From Strigops habroptila (taxonomy: Eukaryota; Chordata; Aves; Psittaciformes; Psittacidae): 64,000 bases of DNA. The translations under genes and the position numbers were made by a program. The stretch is from positions 52,786,744-52,850,743 of the forward strand of contig NC_044279.2 in the NCBI RefSeq assembly GCF_004027225.2. Direction: 5' to 3'. A model generated the notes under the pieces. It did not search any database, had not been told where the DNA came from, and worked only from the letters and a program-made list of their open reading frames with translations. Shown here piece by piece: positions 1 to 14,000 of this stretch. Within the stretch, counting starts at the first letter, position 1. Every line of letters begins with the position of its first letter.

Positions 1-3000
1 TAAACTTCTTCGTTAATTAGGAAAACCCACAGCAGTACTTGATAATGCACACAGCTATATCCATTTGCACCAAGTCTGACTCCCTTTGAAATTCTGACTA
101 CTTGGCTTGGCACTTCCAATTAAAATTACAATAGAGAGGCAAAACAGTTCTTCTCTTTGAAGGAGGAGATGCTCCAGTCAGAAAGCCATGGCATGCTGAA
201 TTTTGATCCTGCCATCCTAATGAAGTGAGCCTTCTCAAGACTTCAAGTGCAAAGGAAATACCTAATAGAAGCACACAGGGGCCTCAACCCAAGGCGTCTG
301 TGCAACATGTACTTAATTTCACTAAAATTAAGTCGCACAAGGAGACTAAGGACTGATATGATTCCAATGTACTAGTGCACCGTGTACTGCAGGTGTAATA
401 GAAAGGCTCACACAACTGTGCAAGTCTTTACACTTTGGTGGGAGACCTGGCACATGTCAAAGGCTGTCGCTGCTTCTGCCAGTGGCAGCACCAGGGGAAA
501 AAAGACATCTGCATACCTTTGGAGTAGATTAACCTTGCTTTAGCTCCATCAAACTCGGTGGAACCACAGAAAGGATGAATCCGGCCCTCTGTGTACTGTC
601 AGGTACCCACCCTTCAGCTGTTAACAGTGGTAGGAAAGAAATCTCAGTTCGAAACTTCAAGCCCAAGTGAACTTGGCAAGTTTAAAGTACAAGCGTGGAA
701 ATGAATCAGACCATTCCACTCGAACTGTTCCCAGAGAAGCCTACATTTTACCCAAAAGCTTGAATGCAAGAGATTTTCCATTTCAAATATCTGCTCATTC
801 AATCCCCAAACTTCCTAAGATTGTATCACATAGCCCTTAGTGATCCTGAATGTGCAAATGACATGGAAATGTCATGGGCAGAATATGCAAGCTGGCTGCA
901 TGGCTCTGCCACCAGACAACAGCCAAAAGGCATATTTCTTACAGTTTCTCAAAAAACACCCTAAATTAGTTTTTTCTTTAATAGAAGGGGCAGGTAGGAG
1001 TGGACAAGCTGGGGCATTCTGTTGTTGGTTTTGCCTTTTTCATCTCTTGGAAGGTTGGTTTTGGATCCAGGCAAGGTTCATAGCCAGCCTGAGCTATGAG
1101 GAATTCTGCCGTCGGCACCACTAGCAGTTTTCAGAGCGCAGTTGTAGTTGCAATGAAAACTCCTATTCACACCTCTTGGAAATATTGGTTTAGGCTGTTC
1201 AGCTGTGGGTGAGTGAAACAAGTGTGAACTAATGCATATTCCCCACCGATCCCAGCTTGTTACAGACAAGAATAAACTTTTGCTCTAGGAAATGGAAATT
1301 CCGGAATCCCTAAACAGATCTGTATATTCATGAAATAAATCTGTCCCTGACTATACTGCTTAGTCTTCAGTCACTGTCAGACAGAGTTTTATAAGACATG
1401 GGAGAAAGAAAAAGGAGAGAAGTAACAGCATTTAGCTCTTGCCAGACACTATGAATACACTATGGAGAAACTGAAACAAAAGACCTGGTAAAGCTTAATT
1501 TCACAAGGTACAAAAGGGGCACCCAGCTCACTGTAAATATAAAAATCATAGAATCATAGAATGGTTTGGGTTGGAAGGGACCTCAAAGATCATCCAGTTC
1601 CAATCCCCTGCCATCCAAAGTTTTCACTTCATTAACAACAGCCTAACAGGCCTCAGTGGGAACTGTTCCTAAATAGGAGCTGGCAGAAGCATGCTCCACA
1701 TGGAGCTATTCTTGCTGACAAAGCCTGCCAGCTGCAGTCCACAAGGTTTGGGAAGCCTTCAACATCTTCATAGCGTGGGCCACAACTCCTAAGCCAAACG
1801 CAAGACGACCATCTAGCCCTGTAAGTCATTATGGTGACTCCCACAATTGTTTATGTGGAAAGGTATTAGAAAGCCATGGTGGCATATCAGGTGGTTTAAG
1901 GCATTACACTGAGAAAGGGAAGAGCCATGAAGGCTTCCCAACCTCTTCTAGTCCCCTCAGTGTTACTCTGACACAGCTGCAAAGATGGAGGGACCCAGCT
2001 CTGTGCACACCTTGCTGCGCACAGCTGAAGATGCACAGATGAGCCAGTTTCCTAACACTGCCACTGGTAAATGACCATCAACTTTTTTGATATACTACTT
2101 CATTTAAGAAATCCTGTAAGTCTGATTCTAATTTACGGTAGTAGAGAAGATGATGGTGCTTCCTTTCTTAAAATAAAATCATCACTTATTATGGAAACAA
2201 AGTCAGCTTCTGTGGCAAAAGATCACTATTTTTTATTGACAATAAACAAGGACTGTCTTTTCAGTCCAAGCAACATGTTAAGTCACCCATCAAATGCTAT
2301 TCTTTTCAGTAAGAAAGGACTGTATAAAACTCATTTTAAATTATTAAAGTTTTCTTCAGCACATAGTATCAAGAAAACAAAGCATTTTTCTTTCTTTAAG
2401 TAAGAGCTTGGAAAACTTCACACTCCCAAATTATCCCAAATTGTTATTTCGTAATTAAATCACTGTAAATTACTGTATCTTAACCTCTGGTCTTTCAAAT
2501 GTCAGGAGAGAACCCCAAAGCCAAGCAGTAATGTAGGGCAGTGGCAGGGTGGGCACTGGTGGTGCTGAGGACTGGGGCCATCACCCTGGACCTGGCCTTC
2601 TCAGCCCTCCCGGATGGTGCAGGAGGAGGGGGAGCTCAGTGCAGGAAAACTATTCAGGCCTTGCCTGCGTCCAGAAGACAGCGGAAAGACGCTGGGTTGA
2701 ACACAAATTATTAAAGGAAACACACCCCCAGCTTCCTACAACACAGTGGTCTTCCCTTACAAGGACACGGTGAGAGTCTGACGTGCTGTTTTAGCTACTC
2801 GTATATCCCACACGTTCATTTGGGAATCACAGTTCCTAGGGACTGCAGCCATGTGTTTATGTACCAGAGTAAACAATCTCTTCCCTTAAGTCCTTGGCTA
2901 CTGCTGCTGATGACTGATTTCAGAGACGTGTTTTATCTGTTTCCCAGGCTGACAGCCCCAGGTAAAGCAAAAGCTGAGACTATCAAGCCAAGATCAGTTG

Positions 3001-3781
3001 CTCTACTCCTGCTACCACTGCAGTGTGATATTCCCACAGTAAGATTTGAGGAATGCAAGAAAAAAGCCACAGTTATAAAACATCCCATCAGATTAAACTG
3101 CAAGACATCCAACAGGATGCAGACATAAATGCAAGGGATACCCACTTAACTCAAAGACAGCAGAGTGCTTAACCCCTTTTGAGATAACTGAGCCACCTCA
3201 GCAGTACCAGTTGGGTTAGTTCTATAGATGATGACCAAGTAACTTAAGAAAGTGGTACCCACCAAAAACTTCAGCTATCAACTCATTCAAAACAAAAACT
3301 TAACACAATCCTCAGACATTCAAACCCATCTACAATTCAAATGGGATGCTAAACCAATTCTTAACTGAGAGGGAACTGGTTACACTGCCAGCATTTATAA
3401 TCCCAGTTTTGCTGCCATTTATTGTTATAGTTCTATATTTAATATTTTTAAAGAAAAGTAATTCAAGGCTAGCAAACACCAAACTAGTGATGGACTTCCA
3501 ACGATAATTCTTTCACTGTTTGGAGTCCCTAAGATTAGGTGTAGTAGCTGGAGCTCCTCTCCCTGTTTTGCAAATGCCTTATTCTTCCGGGGCTGTCTTC
3601 CCACGTATTCCAGGATACCAGTCATACCTTCTGACTCTTGCATGATCTGGAATTTCCACCTACTCATGGGGCTGTGGTGCCTGTATCAGCTTTTTCTTGT
3701 CTCTGTGCTTCTCAAGATTAGAATTCATTCATTAAGAATAATAAAGTCAGGAGGTTTGCAAAAAAACACAGGCCAGAAGCC
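1..3781. other. Intergenic region downstream of NOBOX
   Basis: I recognise no gene here. All ORFs are short and lack family signatures. The only identifiable element is the CR1 fragment near 1.55 kb. Confidence 0.6.
1546..1625 (-). mobile_element. CR1 LINE 3'-end fragment
   Basis: Reads TCATAGAATCATAGAATGG then a GGGTTGGAAGGGACCT-like block, the inverse of the CR1 3' end. The double CATAGAAT octamer is the CR1 tail. The match fades after about 1625. It is a short, 5'-truncated copy. Confidence 0.85.
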
Positions 3782-4710
3782 TTTATTGGCTGAAATTTCC
3801 CTGCTTCTTTCCTCAGCAGGAAAATAATCATGGCAACAAGAGAAAAAAAAAACCACAACCCCCAAAAAGAAACAAAATGTTGCTTCTGTTGCAGTTCTGT
3901 TATTCTCATCTTTTTTTTTTTTTCTTTTTTGACTCTTGTTTTGCAGAGTTTAAAAAATGGCAACGTTTCCTCTTCCTTTTCTTTTTTCCCCCCTCACAGT
4001 GCAGCGTCAGTCATTAGTTTCTTCTTTAATTTCTGAAGAAAAAACATGCAGATGCATAAGAAAATGTGATTTCACATGACACAGAATACCTTAAATTTTA
4101 ACAAATGTTTTATATTTCAAAATTAGACACACAAAGAATATTTAAGGCATGTGACACCTTTCAATTAATCCAGAGTAAGGTAATTTTGTTTCCAAAATAA
4201 AAGTCTGCAAATGGCAATCCAAACACAAAGCTCTCCTTTCCCCTTCCCTCTTCTTACTCAGAAGTTCTGCCTTGAAGAGCGGTGTCTATGCCTCTGGAAA
4301 TCTTAGAAATAATGGGTCCTGTGTAATCATTCAGATCACAACAGACAGTATCTGACAGAGGACAAAACTTTGTCATCTATATAGGTTGGACAGAGCCTTG
4401 GGTGACATGGTCTAGTGTCAGGTGTCCCTTCCCATGGCAGGGGGGGTTGAAACTAGATGATCTTAAGGTCCTTTCCAACCCAGTCCAGTCTGTGATTCTA
4501 TATTACTGACCTGTAAGTCCCTGATTCTAAAAATAGATGAATCTAAGAACTAGGTATAGGATAATAGGATCAGTCTTGAACAGCAACCCAAGAAAAAATA
4601 AAGTTCCATTCCCATTCATGCCATAGTTTCAATCCTGTATTCAGAGGAGCTACTGCTGTCTTAGAACTCTTTCTTTATCCCCTCCTTCTCAAAAAAAATT
4701 AGCTGGCCTT
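3782..4710 (-). other. NOBOX: Probable NOBOX 3' UTR
   Basis: Below the NOBOX stop there is no coding potential. An ATTAAA-type signal reads on the minus strand at 4025-4030 and a canonical AATAAA at 3782-3787, so the transcript probably ends shortly below one of them. A plus-oriented CR1 tail at 4384-4501 would lie antisense inside this UTR. The end point is an inference. Confidence 0.4.
4384..4501 (+). mobile_element. CR1 LINE 3'-end fragment
   Basis: Contains CCTTGGGTGACATGGTCTAG, then the CCATGGCAGGG and AACTAGATGATCTTAAGGTC blocks, and ends GTGATTCTATA. This is the plus-strand CR1 3' end. It shares its 5' block with the copy at 43.7-44.1 kb, so both belong to a similar subfamily. Confidence 0.88.
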
Positions 4711-5060
4711 TTAGTTACCAACAGCAGTCTCTTCTTTCTTGCTGCTACTCTCTACTTCTTCTCTTTCAGGAAGAGATGTCATCTCTGGCTCTGTTTGGTG
4801 GTTCTGGTATGAACTCTGGTCTGGTGGTGTCGCTGCCTTTTGTTTTTCAGCATGTGGCATGGATCCCAGTGTTGTTCCATTGGGCACTTGAAAACAGGGG
4901 GAGGAGGGCAGGCAAGATGGCTGAGCATAGGAAATCTGCTCGGTGAAGTACTGTCCTGCTGTGCTAGAAGATAGCATTCGTGAGCAAAACTGATTTGAGA
5001 ATGGACCTCCCTGCATGTAGAAATCATTCCAGGGGACAGCTGGATAGGTGGGGACGCCTG
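4711..5060 (-). CDS. NOBOX: NOBOX terminal coding exon
   Basis: The last coding exon enters in phase 1 at a NAGNAG acceptor (TTCCTCAGCAG) and runs to TAA at 4713-4711. It encodes [19 protein letters not shown]..., then a cysteine/serine/proline segment, and an acidic tail ([13 protein letters not shown]). Human NOBOX also ends in an acidic charged segment. The reading frame opens further upstream past the acceptor, but that part is intron. Confidence 0.85.
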
Positions 5061-8000
5061 CTGAGGAAAAAGCAACAAAAGGACAGAATAATGAAAACAA
5101 GGAAAGGAGGATTAAAATCACGTATATATAAAAATATGTATGTATGTTGTGCTTAAGAGAGCACATTCAGTGCAAATATGGAATCGCAGACATCACACAT
5201 ATTAAGGTAAAGTTTGTTGTATACATTGCAGTGTATTTATCCAAACCATAGTTACTAGAAGGAAGAACTTAGGAAGTTCATAGCGTTGCTATAATGTAAA
5301 AAGAAAACAACACATCACTTCAGCACAGATCCTGAGTGTATGTAATGATATTAATGGCACACACCCCAATTGTTTTTTCTCCACTCCTATTTTCCAGGTT
5401 AGCTCTGCAAAGCATAAACTGGATGCTTAATCTCCACTTTCATTTTTAAAAGCTGTATAAAAGCTACCATCCAGGAGGCAGGAATGTTTTTTAATTAATA
5501 CGTATAATTCAACTGAACTGCTCACTTGCTTACATGCTGAGGAAAAAATTAGGGGGGTGTCTATATTTACAGATTGGTTCCCTCCCCATTTAACTTCTGG
5601 AACCCCAGGCCCTGGTTGTCCACACTGTGTAACAGTCAGAGAATCCCTTCCTTGAACAGAAGAGCCATGCACTGCTGATTGTGCTCTGGACATAATTATG
5701 GCATAAGGGAACATCATCTCTGCCTCTGTTCCTGCAACAATCCCCCAGCTTTACCAGTCCTAACAAGGTTCGCACCTTTACACATCCCTTTATGCTCACA
5801 CGACATGCCCTAAGGCGTGCAAGCCATTTCTGGCATCACGCTATACAAAGATTAACTTGGTGCGCTGGGACACAGCCCACCCATTACTTCTGGCACTTCA
5901 AACTGAAACACCACAGCAAACAATAATTAAGCCTTGCAAGCAGAAAGGAGAACCCTTTCTGTGCCAGATAGCACGGGTGCTGCCAACCTGTTCTGCAGAA
6001 TGCTAGACATGAACAGTGTGAACATGAGGCAGCTTGCACCACCAGCCTGTGAGTCAGACTCTCTCCCCAACAAGATCCACAAAACAGTAGAAAAACAGGA
6101 GCAACTCTGTGGTCTGAAAACTCTTTGTTCTCTTGTAAGAGGAGAGAGATATTTTTTGGACTGTAAGCTTAATTTAACAAACCTGACAATCCAAACAAAT
6201 AAACTGCAATAGTTCACCTTTTGGTTGTACTTGGACTTGAACAACTTCAAAAATACAAATCCCTGACACAAAACAAGAAGACCCACAATGCAATTTTTAC
6301 CTAGTTACATTTTTACCAAATTTCCTGAAATGCTTTAATCTAAGTGGTGTTGCAAATTCATGTCAGAGGAAGAAAAAGAAATAAGCTATATCCATATTGT
6401 TATCCCTTGTCTCTAACCCTGTCCTTTTGCAGTACCCTTAGATACACAACATTCTTTCAAAATGGTTTCTGCAGAAGCCCAGCAGTTGGAAGCCTGTTTT
6501 TCTTGCTGTCTACATCTATTCCATTTGCTGTGGCACCTTTCTCACTTTGCAGCCTTGACTCCCACCCGCGTACACCAAAGGCATGTTAGTCTGCACAACA
6601 GTACACTCCTGAAAAAGTTAAGCTCTCCATTCCAGACAGAACTGTGGCACTACCTGAGATACTCACATGGTAATGCTCTCTCTGACATGCAGCCTATGTT
6701 GTAACTTTTGATTCAAATTAATGGGTCACTCAGCACTTTTAAAAAATAACATACTAGAAAATAAATAAAAGGCAGCATATATATCTATATATATATTTGT
6801 GCATGTATACGTGCATTCCTTTTTTCTGTCACAGTCATCAGTAAAACTTCTGACCATCCTGAATGTTTCAGTGCACTCTTTAGTTACTCCAGAGGAGCAG
6901 AATGCCAAAAGATTTTGGAATTTACCGGAGTTTCCGCTTGGCTGCTGTAACAAGAGCTGTCCCCCAGTGTGACTTTGTACGTATGCTTGTGTCGCTCCTG
7001 ATGCCTCATGGGTTACAACTCCACTGTTACCAGGTAAGGCAAGGAAAGCTGTATGGGACTCAGTGGCTGTTGTAGGACTGAGGTGGACACTGGAAAGCAC
7101 GTTGCTGGCCAGGTGAGCTGGCAGATGGTGGAACTGGGAGAGCTGGTGCTGCTGGGGATATTGGGGCAGCTGGTAAATTCCATCCTGGCTGCTGTATGGA
7201 CAGTATGTGTTCTCTAGGTTGTCTGCAGACTCCAGCTCCTCAGGATAATTGCAGGGAACTGGTGAAGTCAAGCTGCAGAGAGCAAGCAGAGAGGCACTTC
7301 AGAGATTCAAGTAGGGTCAACAGCTGCAGCAACCTGTAAACAATTGTATCTTCCCCTTGACAGCTGATGTGTCTCCAACCCTTCCTCTCAAATGCCAGGA
7401 GGGACAAGGGCAACAGCAACCACTTGAGCCAAGGGCTTTCACACCAAGATTCTTTAACAGTTGCATTAGGGGGGATTATCTTTCCTGCAGTTCTTCCCAC
7501 TCTCCAAAGCACACCCTAATGCTTACAACATCTTCACTCAAGGATTCCTTTTCACTGTGCTTCTGAACCATTCTTTCACTTGACAGGCATGCAGTTCTGG
7601 AAACACTCTTATTAAAGGTATCACTTTTTCAATAGCAGGTGCCCTGTCCTACCACGCAGATTATAAATTTTTTTCATACTCCATTTAAAGGACATTTTCA
7701 CTCCTACATCTGACTTTTCACTTATACTCCCACCTATTTCCTTGTCCCATGTCCCACCTTCACCCTCCCAAGGTTTCTCCCAGGGTTCACTTTTTTAATC
7801 TCATTTGTTCCTACCCTTCATTCTGGATGCTGTAAGTGAAGGCCTCCCTGGAGCCATTTTCCTGACTGGAAAAGCAGCATTCACTGTTGGGAGTGTCCAG
7901 CATCAAGGGAACAATGTGACTGTGCGAGTTGAAGGACAGACTGAGAGGCAGGCTGGCCCTGCGGATGGGTGGAGGGCTGGGAAGACTAGGGAAGCACTCC

Positions 8001-11000
8001 ATTCTGCTGGAACTGAAGTTGAGCTGTGGCAATGCCTTTGTCTGAATTGCTTCACAAGATGTCACCATTCCTGCCACTGATGAGACTGTGAATGAAAAGA
8101 GAGACTGTCATACTATGCTGTCATACTGAAAATTAAAAGGAGCAAGCAGAGGGAATGGCAAAAGTGGCAGAACAGAAAAACAAGATGCCAGTGAAAGAGT
8201 GGAGGTTAACTGATGGGAATAAAAGTAAACAAGCTCCAGCATTGCTGCTGGGAAGCAAAAGGCAGTAGTTACAAGCTCTCTGAAACAGAGGACGATGTTT
8301 ATTGGTTAAATAAAATTACCTTCATGATTTCAGTCTCTCCATACTAGATTTATTCTGTTCTCAAGAAGGCAGCCAAATGAAGCAAAGTACTTCCTGGAAA
8401 AAAGCCAGGAACAATCCCCCAGCCATCTTCCATCTCTACTGTCCTCTGGGAAGAGTGTGCTGCACAGATTACCCTTTTGAAAAATGTAACTGTGGTTTGA
8501 AAGAAACAAAAATGTGTCTGTAGAGATCCACTGTCTAGGCCATCTTATAACCAAATTTTCACTCCTGGTTTGGCCTCTGATGAGTCATGCAAAAAAAAAA
8601 AAAATTAAAAAAATAAAAATAAAAAAGCAGAGATGTCAGCTGAAGGGCCTTGGGAAAAAGAAGCTGGGAGGTGGAAAAGGAAACCAGCACCATTTGGTTG
8701 CTAGAATGTTGTTTGGTGACCTGTCTCCTCGGTCACTGCTGGAAAAGGAGAGAGGAGCAGTTTGCTACAGAACAGCCTCTGTGGAAAGAGGACAATATGG
8801 GAAATGAAAAGGTCAGAATCGTGTATGCTAGTGATTCAGAGTAACATATATACACAGAAGTTCAAGAAGCTTGCACACGGTGAACGAGATTGTGTTTTAT
8901 TATGCCAAATGACAAGTGATTTCCCTCTTGAGAAGTGTAGCCATCAAGTGTGCATGACACAATTTGAAATGATTTTTCAAGTCTGTGGCAGAGGGATTAG
9001 AACTAGATGATCTTTAAGGTCCCTTCCAATCCAAATCATTCTGCGATTCTATGAAGTCTAGCTAGGCTGAACCAGCACAAAGATGAGGTAGGTATGAGAA
9101 AGTATCACTGACTGTTCAGGTAAAGTTGGTCTACTCCCACACACTGTAAAGCATTCAGGGAAAGCTAGTAGCATGGTATTTTTACAGCTGTACTTCACCC
9201 TTGCAGGCAAACAGAGTAACATCAAATACAATCCACCAGATGTGAATCAAAGGCCTTAAACATACAACCTAAACATAAAGCTGCCACAGCAAGCAGAGCA
9301 ACCTTTAGAGAATTTTGGAATGCATGCCCAGAGAACTGATAAGGAGATTCCACTTCATGATCTTGCAGTGTCAGTTCTCAGATTTGCCAGCGTGCTGTGC
9401 AATTGTGTCTATCTTCACACATCAATTTTTTTTCAGCTTTCTGCAACTGTGGAGAGAGGGAGTTTTCATTTTAATGAAAACTTGAATAGGTTCACTTAGT
9501 AAACTAGAGCAAGATCTGGGATGGCATCTCTAAAGCGTTCACATGCCCAGGCATGGTTTACTTCTTCTATTTGAACATACTATTTCTCTATGTCAGGCAG
9601 CATTTATGATATACCTGTCACATTCCTGGGTTTTGACGCAGCACAAATCTATTCCCACACAAACAAAGCACTAGTCAAGACAACATTTTATTTCCTCACA
9701 AGTCAAAATGGCTTAGCCAGAAGTGAAGCTGAACATCTGTTCTGACTTTTTTTTTAAACCTTTGTTTGCACTGGTTCTCTTAACTATTCTGTCAGAGAAT
9801 GCAGCAGTTCACACAAACATTATGAAACAGCAGCCATGTGGGAGACAACTTACCAGAAAAAGTCTATATCCAGATAAAACTTCAGTTCAATAATGACAGT
9901 GTGATTAGCTATTCTGCAGAAGGCCTTGGTCTTGCTCAGGATGAAAACAGGCAGTGTTAACACCACAGATGAGGAAGTTGCTTCTAAACCCACTTTCACA
10001 CCTAGTAAGAATTAAGTTCTGGGTTTGAAATATTTGCAACGCTTAGCACAGATAATCTTTGCCATGTGGATCATGGCAACAGGACTCACAGGCAAAAAGA
10101 TGGTGAAGACAGCACACTTGGCCTCCAAAGAGCTGCTTCAGCCTTTTCTGAAGTTTCCCCTACTTCTCTGCCCTTTCAAAGACAGACTCAGAATTTGTAT
10201 CTTCTGAGTAAAGTCACAAATTCAATAAGAATAAATAATTCCCAGAAAAGTAATATCTGCTAAATCTGACACTATATTTACAGAAGATCTTGTTCAATGA
10301 TGAATTCTGATCACTGGCTTGAGATAATACTTACATTTTAACAATTCTGTTACTCTTCCTTACCATGACATAGAGAGATACAATAACCTCAGAGGCTTTC
10401 CAGTGAACATGGGAATGTAACAGTAGGATTTTTATTTATCACTTCCATTATTTCTGGATTTTCAGTCCATAAGACAACCTTGGGAATTTCTTGAGAGCAA
10501 CTTAGTAATTTGTAGCTTCTGATCTCTGAACCAGTCCTGGCACTAAACTTGTCTTAACTCAATTGCTACTCAAAGTCTTCAGCTACACAGATGTCTTCCC
10601 CCTCTATAGCTGCTTCCTCAACATCCTAGCAGTTAAAAGATCCATCCTTTAATGCAAATAGTTTCTAATGAATGGGATAGAGCCTTAAATTAACAAAACT
10701 GGATGTGTATATTTCTGTTGGGATGAATGTGATTTCAGTCTTTCACCAGTCTTGAAGGAGACTTAAGGCCTATTCTAAGAGAGGTGTCCATGAACTTACA
10801 ACAGGGGATGGTTTCAGCTGTGAGAAAGCTCCTTTCACTGTTGTTAACAGACCAGATTATATGCACAACAGTTGTTACCTGAGTGACATCTCCCTGCACT
10901 GGAGCCCTTCCTCTTGACATCAGCCATACATGACTTTCTTAGTGAAGCACTTACGCTGACTCCAAAAGGCCTTGGCATGAGACGCCTGCAATGATTCTGG

Positions 11001-14000
11001 CAGCTAACTATGCAGTTTGGGTGGCCAGAGACCGTGATTGTAACTGTTTGACAAGCCCGATATTGGGCACAATGCAGCCAATGTTGATTACAGGCTGAAC
11101 AACCAGTCTAACTAACCTCAGATAGTCTACTTGCTAGGGCTGCTTTGTCAAAGCATCAAATCAAGAGCGCAGCAAAAGGCTCTATTACTATGAGTCTCTG
11201 CGTCATACACTATCAAATCCAGTTTCTTTTAATGAAACATGCCTGTGTAATTGCAGTATTTACTGGAACATTAAGGGCCATCACAAAGCTTTTCATCAAT
11301 ACATCCTCTTCTTGAAATCACAAGAAAATACATTTCTCTGTAACCGACATCTTGAAAGTAGACAAAATATTAATCAAACAGAAGCAACAACATTCTTCAT
11401 TTAATGAACTGAAGACCAGTCCCTTACAAACCAACTCCAGGCTCTAACTGCATTGCTTTGAAGCATGTTATTCTGATCCTCTTCTGGAACCCACCACTTG
11501 TTTAAAAGGTATGACTCTTGCTTGCCATGTCTGCTACACATCATCAGCTTTAAAGTTGTTCAAAAGCCAGAATCCTCTAAGTGAAACCATTTGAGCTCAT
11601 CATTTATGTACTGTTCTTTGACAGATGATAACCACCTTCATCCAACTGCTCCCAAGACTTAGATTACAATCCCATCTCTGCCACTGAATAATCATCTTGC
11701 TATTTGCATCAGAGCTACCAGCACAGGCTGGGCTCCTGATGGGTGCCCTCGAGATAGCCACATGAAACAAAGTAGTTCTTGCAGAAGCATTGGTGGGGCA
11801 GAAAAATCTCCTCCCACAGACCAGGGGCATAGAAAGTATTCTTAATTCCTAAAGTCAACTCTAAAGAAACATAAGCCAATGTTTTAAGTCAGTGAATCAC
11901 AGATATATGTCTCTCTCTCTCAGTAAGAAATCTCAGAAAAATAAGAAAAATTTCAAATAACTGCCAATGTCAAAAAACCTACATTAATTTAAAGCAAGCT
12001 ATCTGTCTAGCAAAAGTAGTAAAAAAAAAACCCAATTCAAAGATCAGCATAAGGTCAAGATGGAATTTTTGAAGCACAAAAGGCTCCTAGGGCAAGTAGT
12101 GTGGCTAATACCAAAATCAGAAGCCATAACTGCCAGCAAGGTAGAATACATCTCAAATACGACATTTTTAATCAGCTTGTTTGGAGAACTGTACAAAACA
12201 GTGGGACATAAAAAAAGACCTCACGATACATCAGACAGTCAGAACTACTGGCTAGAGCAAGGGAAAACAATAGAAAAGGCAGGACTGAACACTCTCCAAA
12301 GGTGTCAGGTAACAGATGATACTGTTCTCATGCATTTAAGTCATTTCTTTGTCCTGTTGAAAGTGCTTAAGCACAGGGCTACCAAGGAAAGCACCTGAAT
12401 AGCCACTCCATTAGGCCACAGTCTCCGGGTACAACTGCACCATTATGCACAGGCCACAAATTATTTTGCTGAAACCTGCCATGAGCTGTTTCCACAAGGG
12501 TCACTTCTACTAAGCAATTGGTTTTGCCTTGTAAATTGATGACTTAATTCATTTTTTCCCTCTTTTATTTTGCTTCTGTTACTTTGGATTTTATCCTATT
12601 TCCTTCATTTTCTGAGATATTCTAATAAAGAGAGCAGGTGTACCCTAGATGGCTGTATTTATTGGCAAGCCTCTTCTGAGCAAGGAGGCTGAATGAATTA
12701 AAAAGTCGCATTGTTTTTCTTCTATTTCAGTTTCAGCTTTCATTCTTAAAGAGAAAAGTCTGTCTATGCAATGCTAGATAACAAAAAAAGCAAGTTGCAT
12801 TCCCCATGGCTGTGTTTTTCTGCATCTAGTGAGATGCAAAATTGCATCTGAAGCATTTCATGCAATTGTACCACTCAGACTTCTCCTCCATGAGGAGTCT
12901 CTACACCTAGTAACAGTCTTTTCCCTCAGAGGGAGCACTAACTTAAGTCTCTAGTCTGTCTGGGCACCAATTCTTCCATGACTTTTAGGAATGTCATTTT
13001 TAAGACTTCCACCTTCCATGTACACATTTGGAGGGCAGGGTGGGTTTCATAAACAAAGTGTGTGTGGCTCATTACACACACCATACTCCTCCCTCCCCTC
13101 AGGCAGGAAGGTTAAAAACCAATCACCAAACCTCACCATGCAGCAAAGCATGCCTCTTCTCTGAAAAGTGATTTAGAAAAGGTACTTTTTTTTTTTTTTC
13201 CAAACAGATCTGTATCTGGAAAGTATTTACCAGCTTTAGATGACACAAACAGATTTCATTACTCTTTGCCCAGCATGATTTAAAGAGAACATGGGGAAGC
13301 TTGTTCCCTCACATAAATGTAGGAGAATGAAGTACATTCTCATCTTCACAGATCCATAACACTGAAGATACAGGGGTTTCAGACGAGCAAAGGAAACATG
13401 TTTCATAAAAGCTAGATGCATACATAGCAAATGCAATAGGTGGCAGTCAGCTGGAAGTTCAGAGGATTCAAGGCGTAAAAAACCCCAGCTATCTTTGTTG
13501 CTTATTTTCTCACATACCCAGTCCACTCTCAGGGACACTCGCCCTTTTTCTTCCTTACACATTGCACAAAGAATTCACAGGACATTTCTTTCCTATCAGA
13601 AACACTGCTTGTGTTTTCCACATGGAGAATTGCATCCCACTGTGCAGATTCCCCAGAAAGAAACTGCTCAGCACAGGCAGATGACAAGGTCACATCCCTG
13701 AATCTCTCCAACATTAATTCTCTCTTGACTAAATAGTATGTCTGCAGATATACTTTAGGAAGCAGGCGAGTTCTGAATACAAGAGTAGAAATATGAGGAT
13801 ATTTGGTTTGTTTCCTTTAAATTAATTACTTTGCAAAATCTTGGTCTTTATCTAATTAAATACAGGACTCAACAGACTGTACCACTTCGTCATTCTGGAA
13901 AGCAGTGCATTATTCAAACACTTTGCCATATTTATTCTGCTACACAAAGAAATGGGAAAACTGGAACTAACTGAATTACAGTCATATTGGTTAAACAGCT

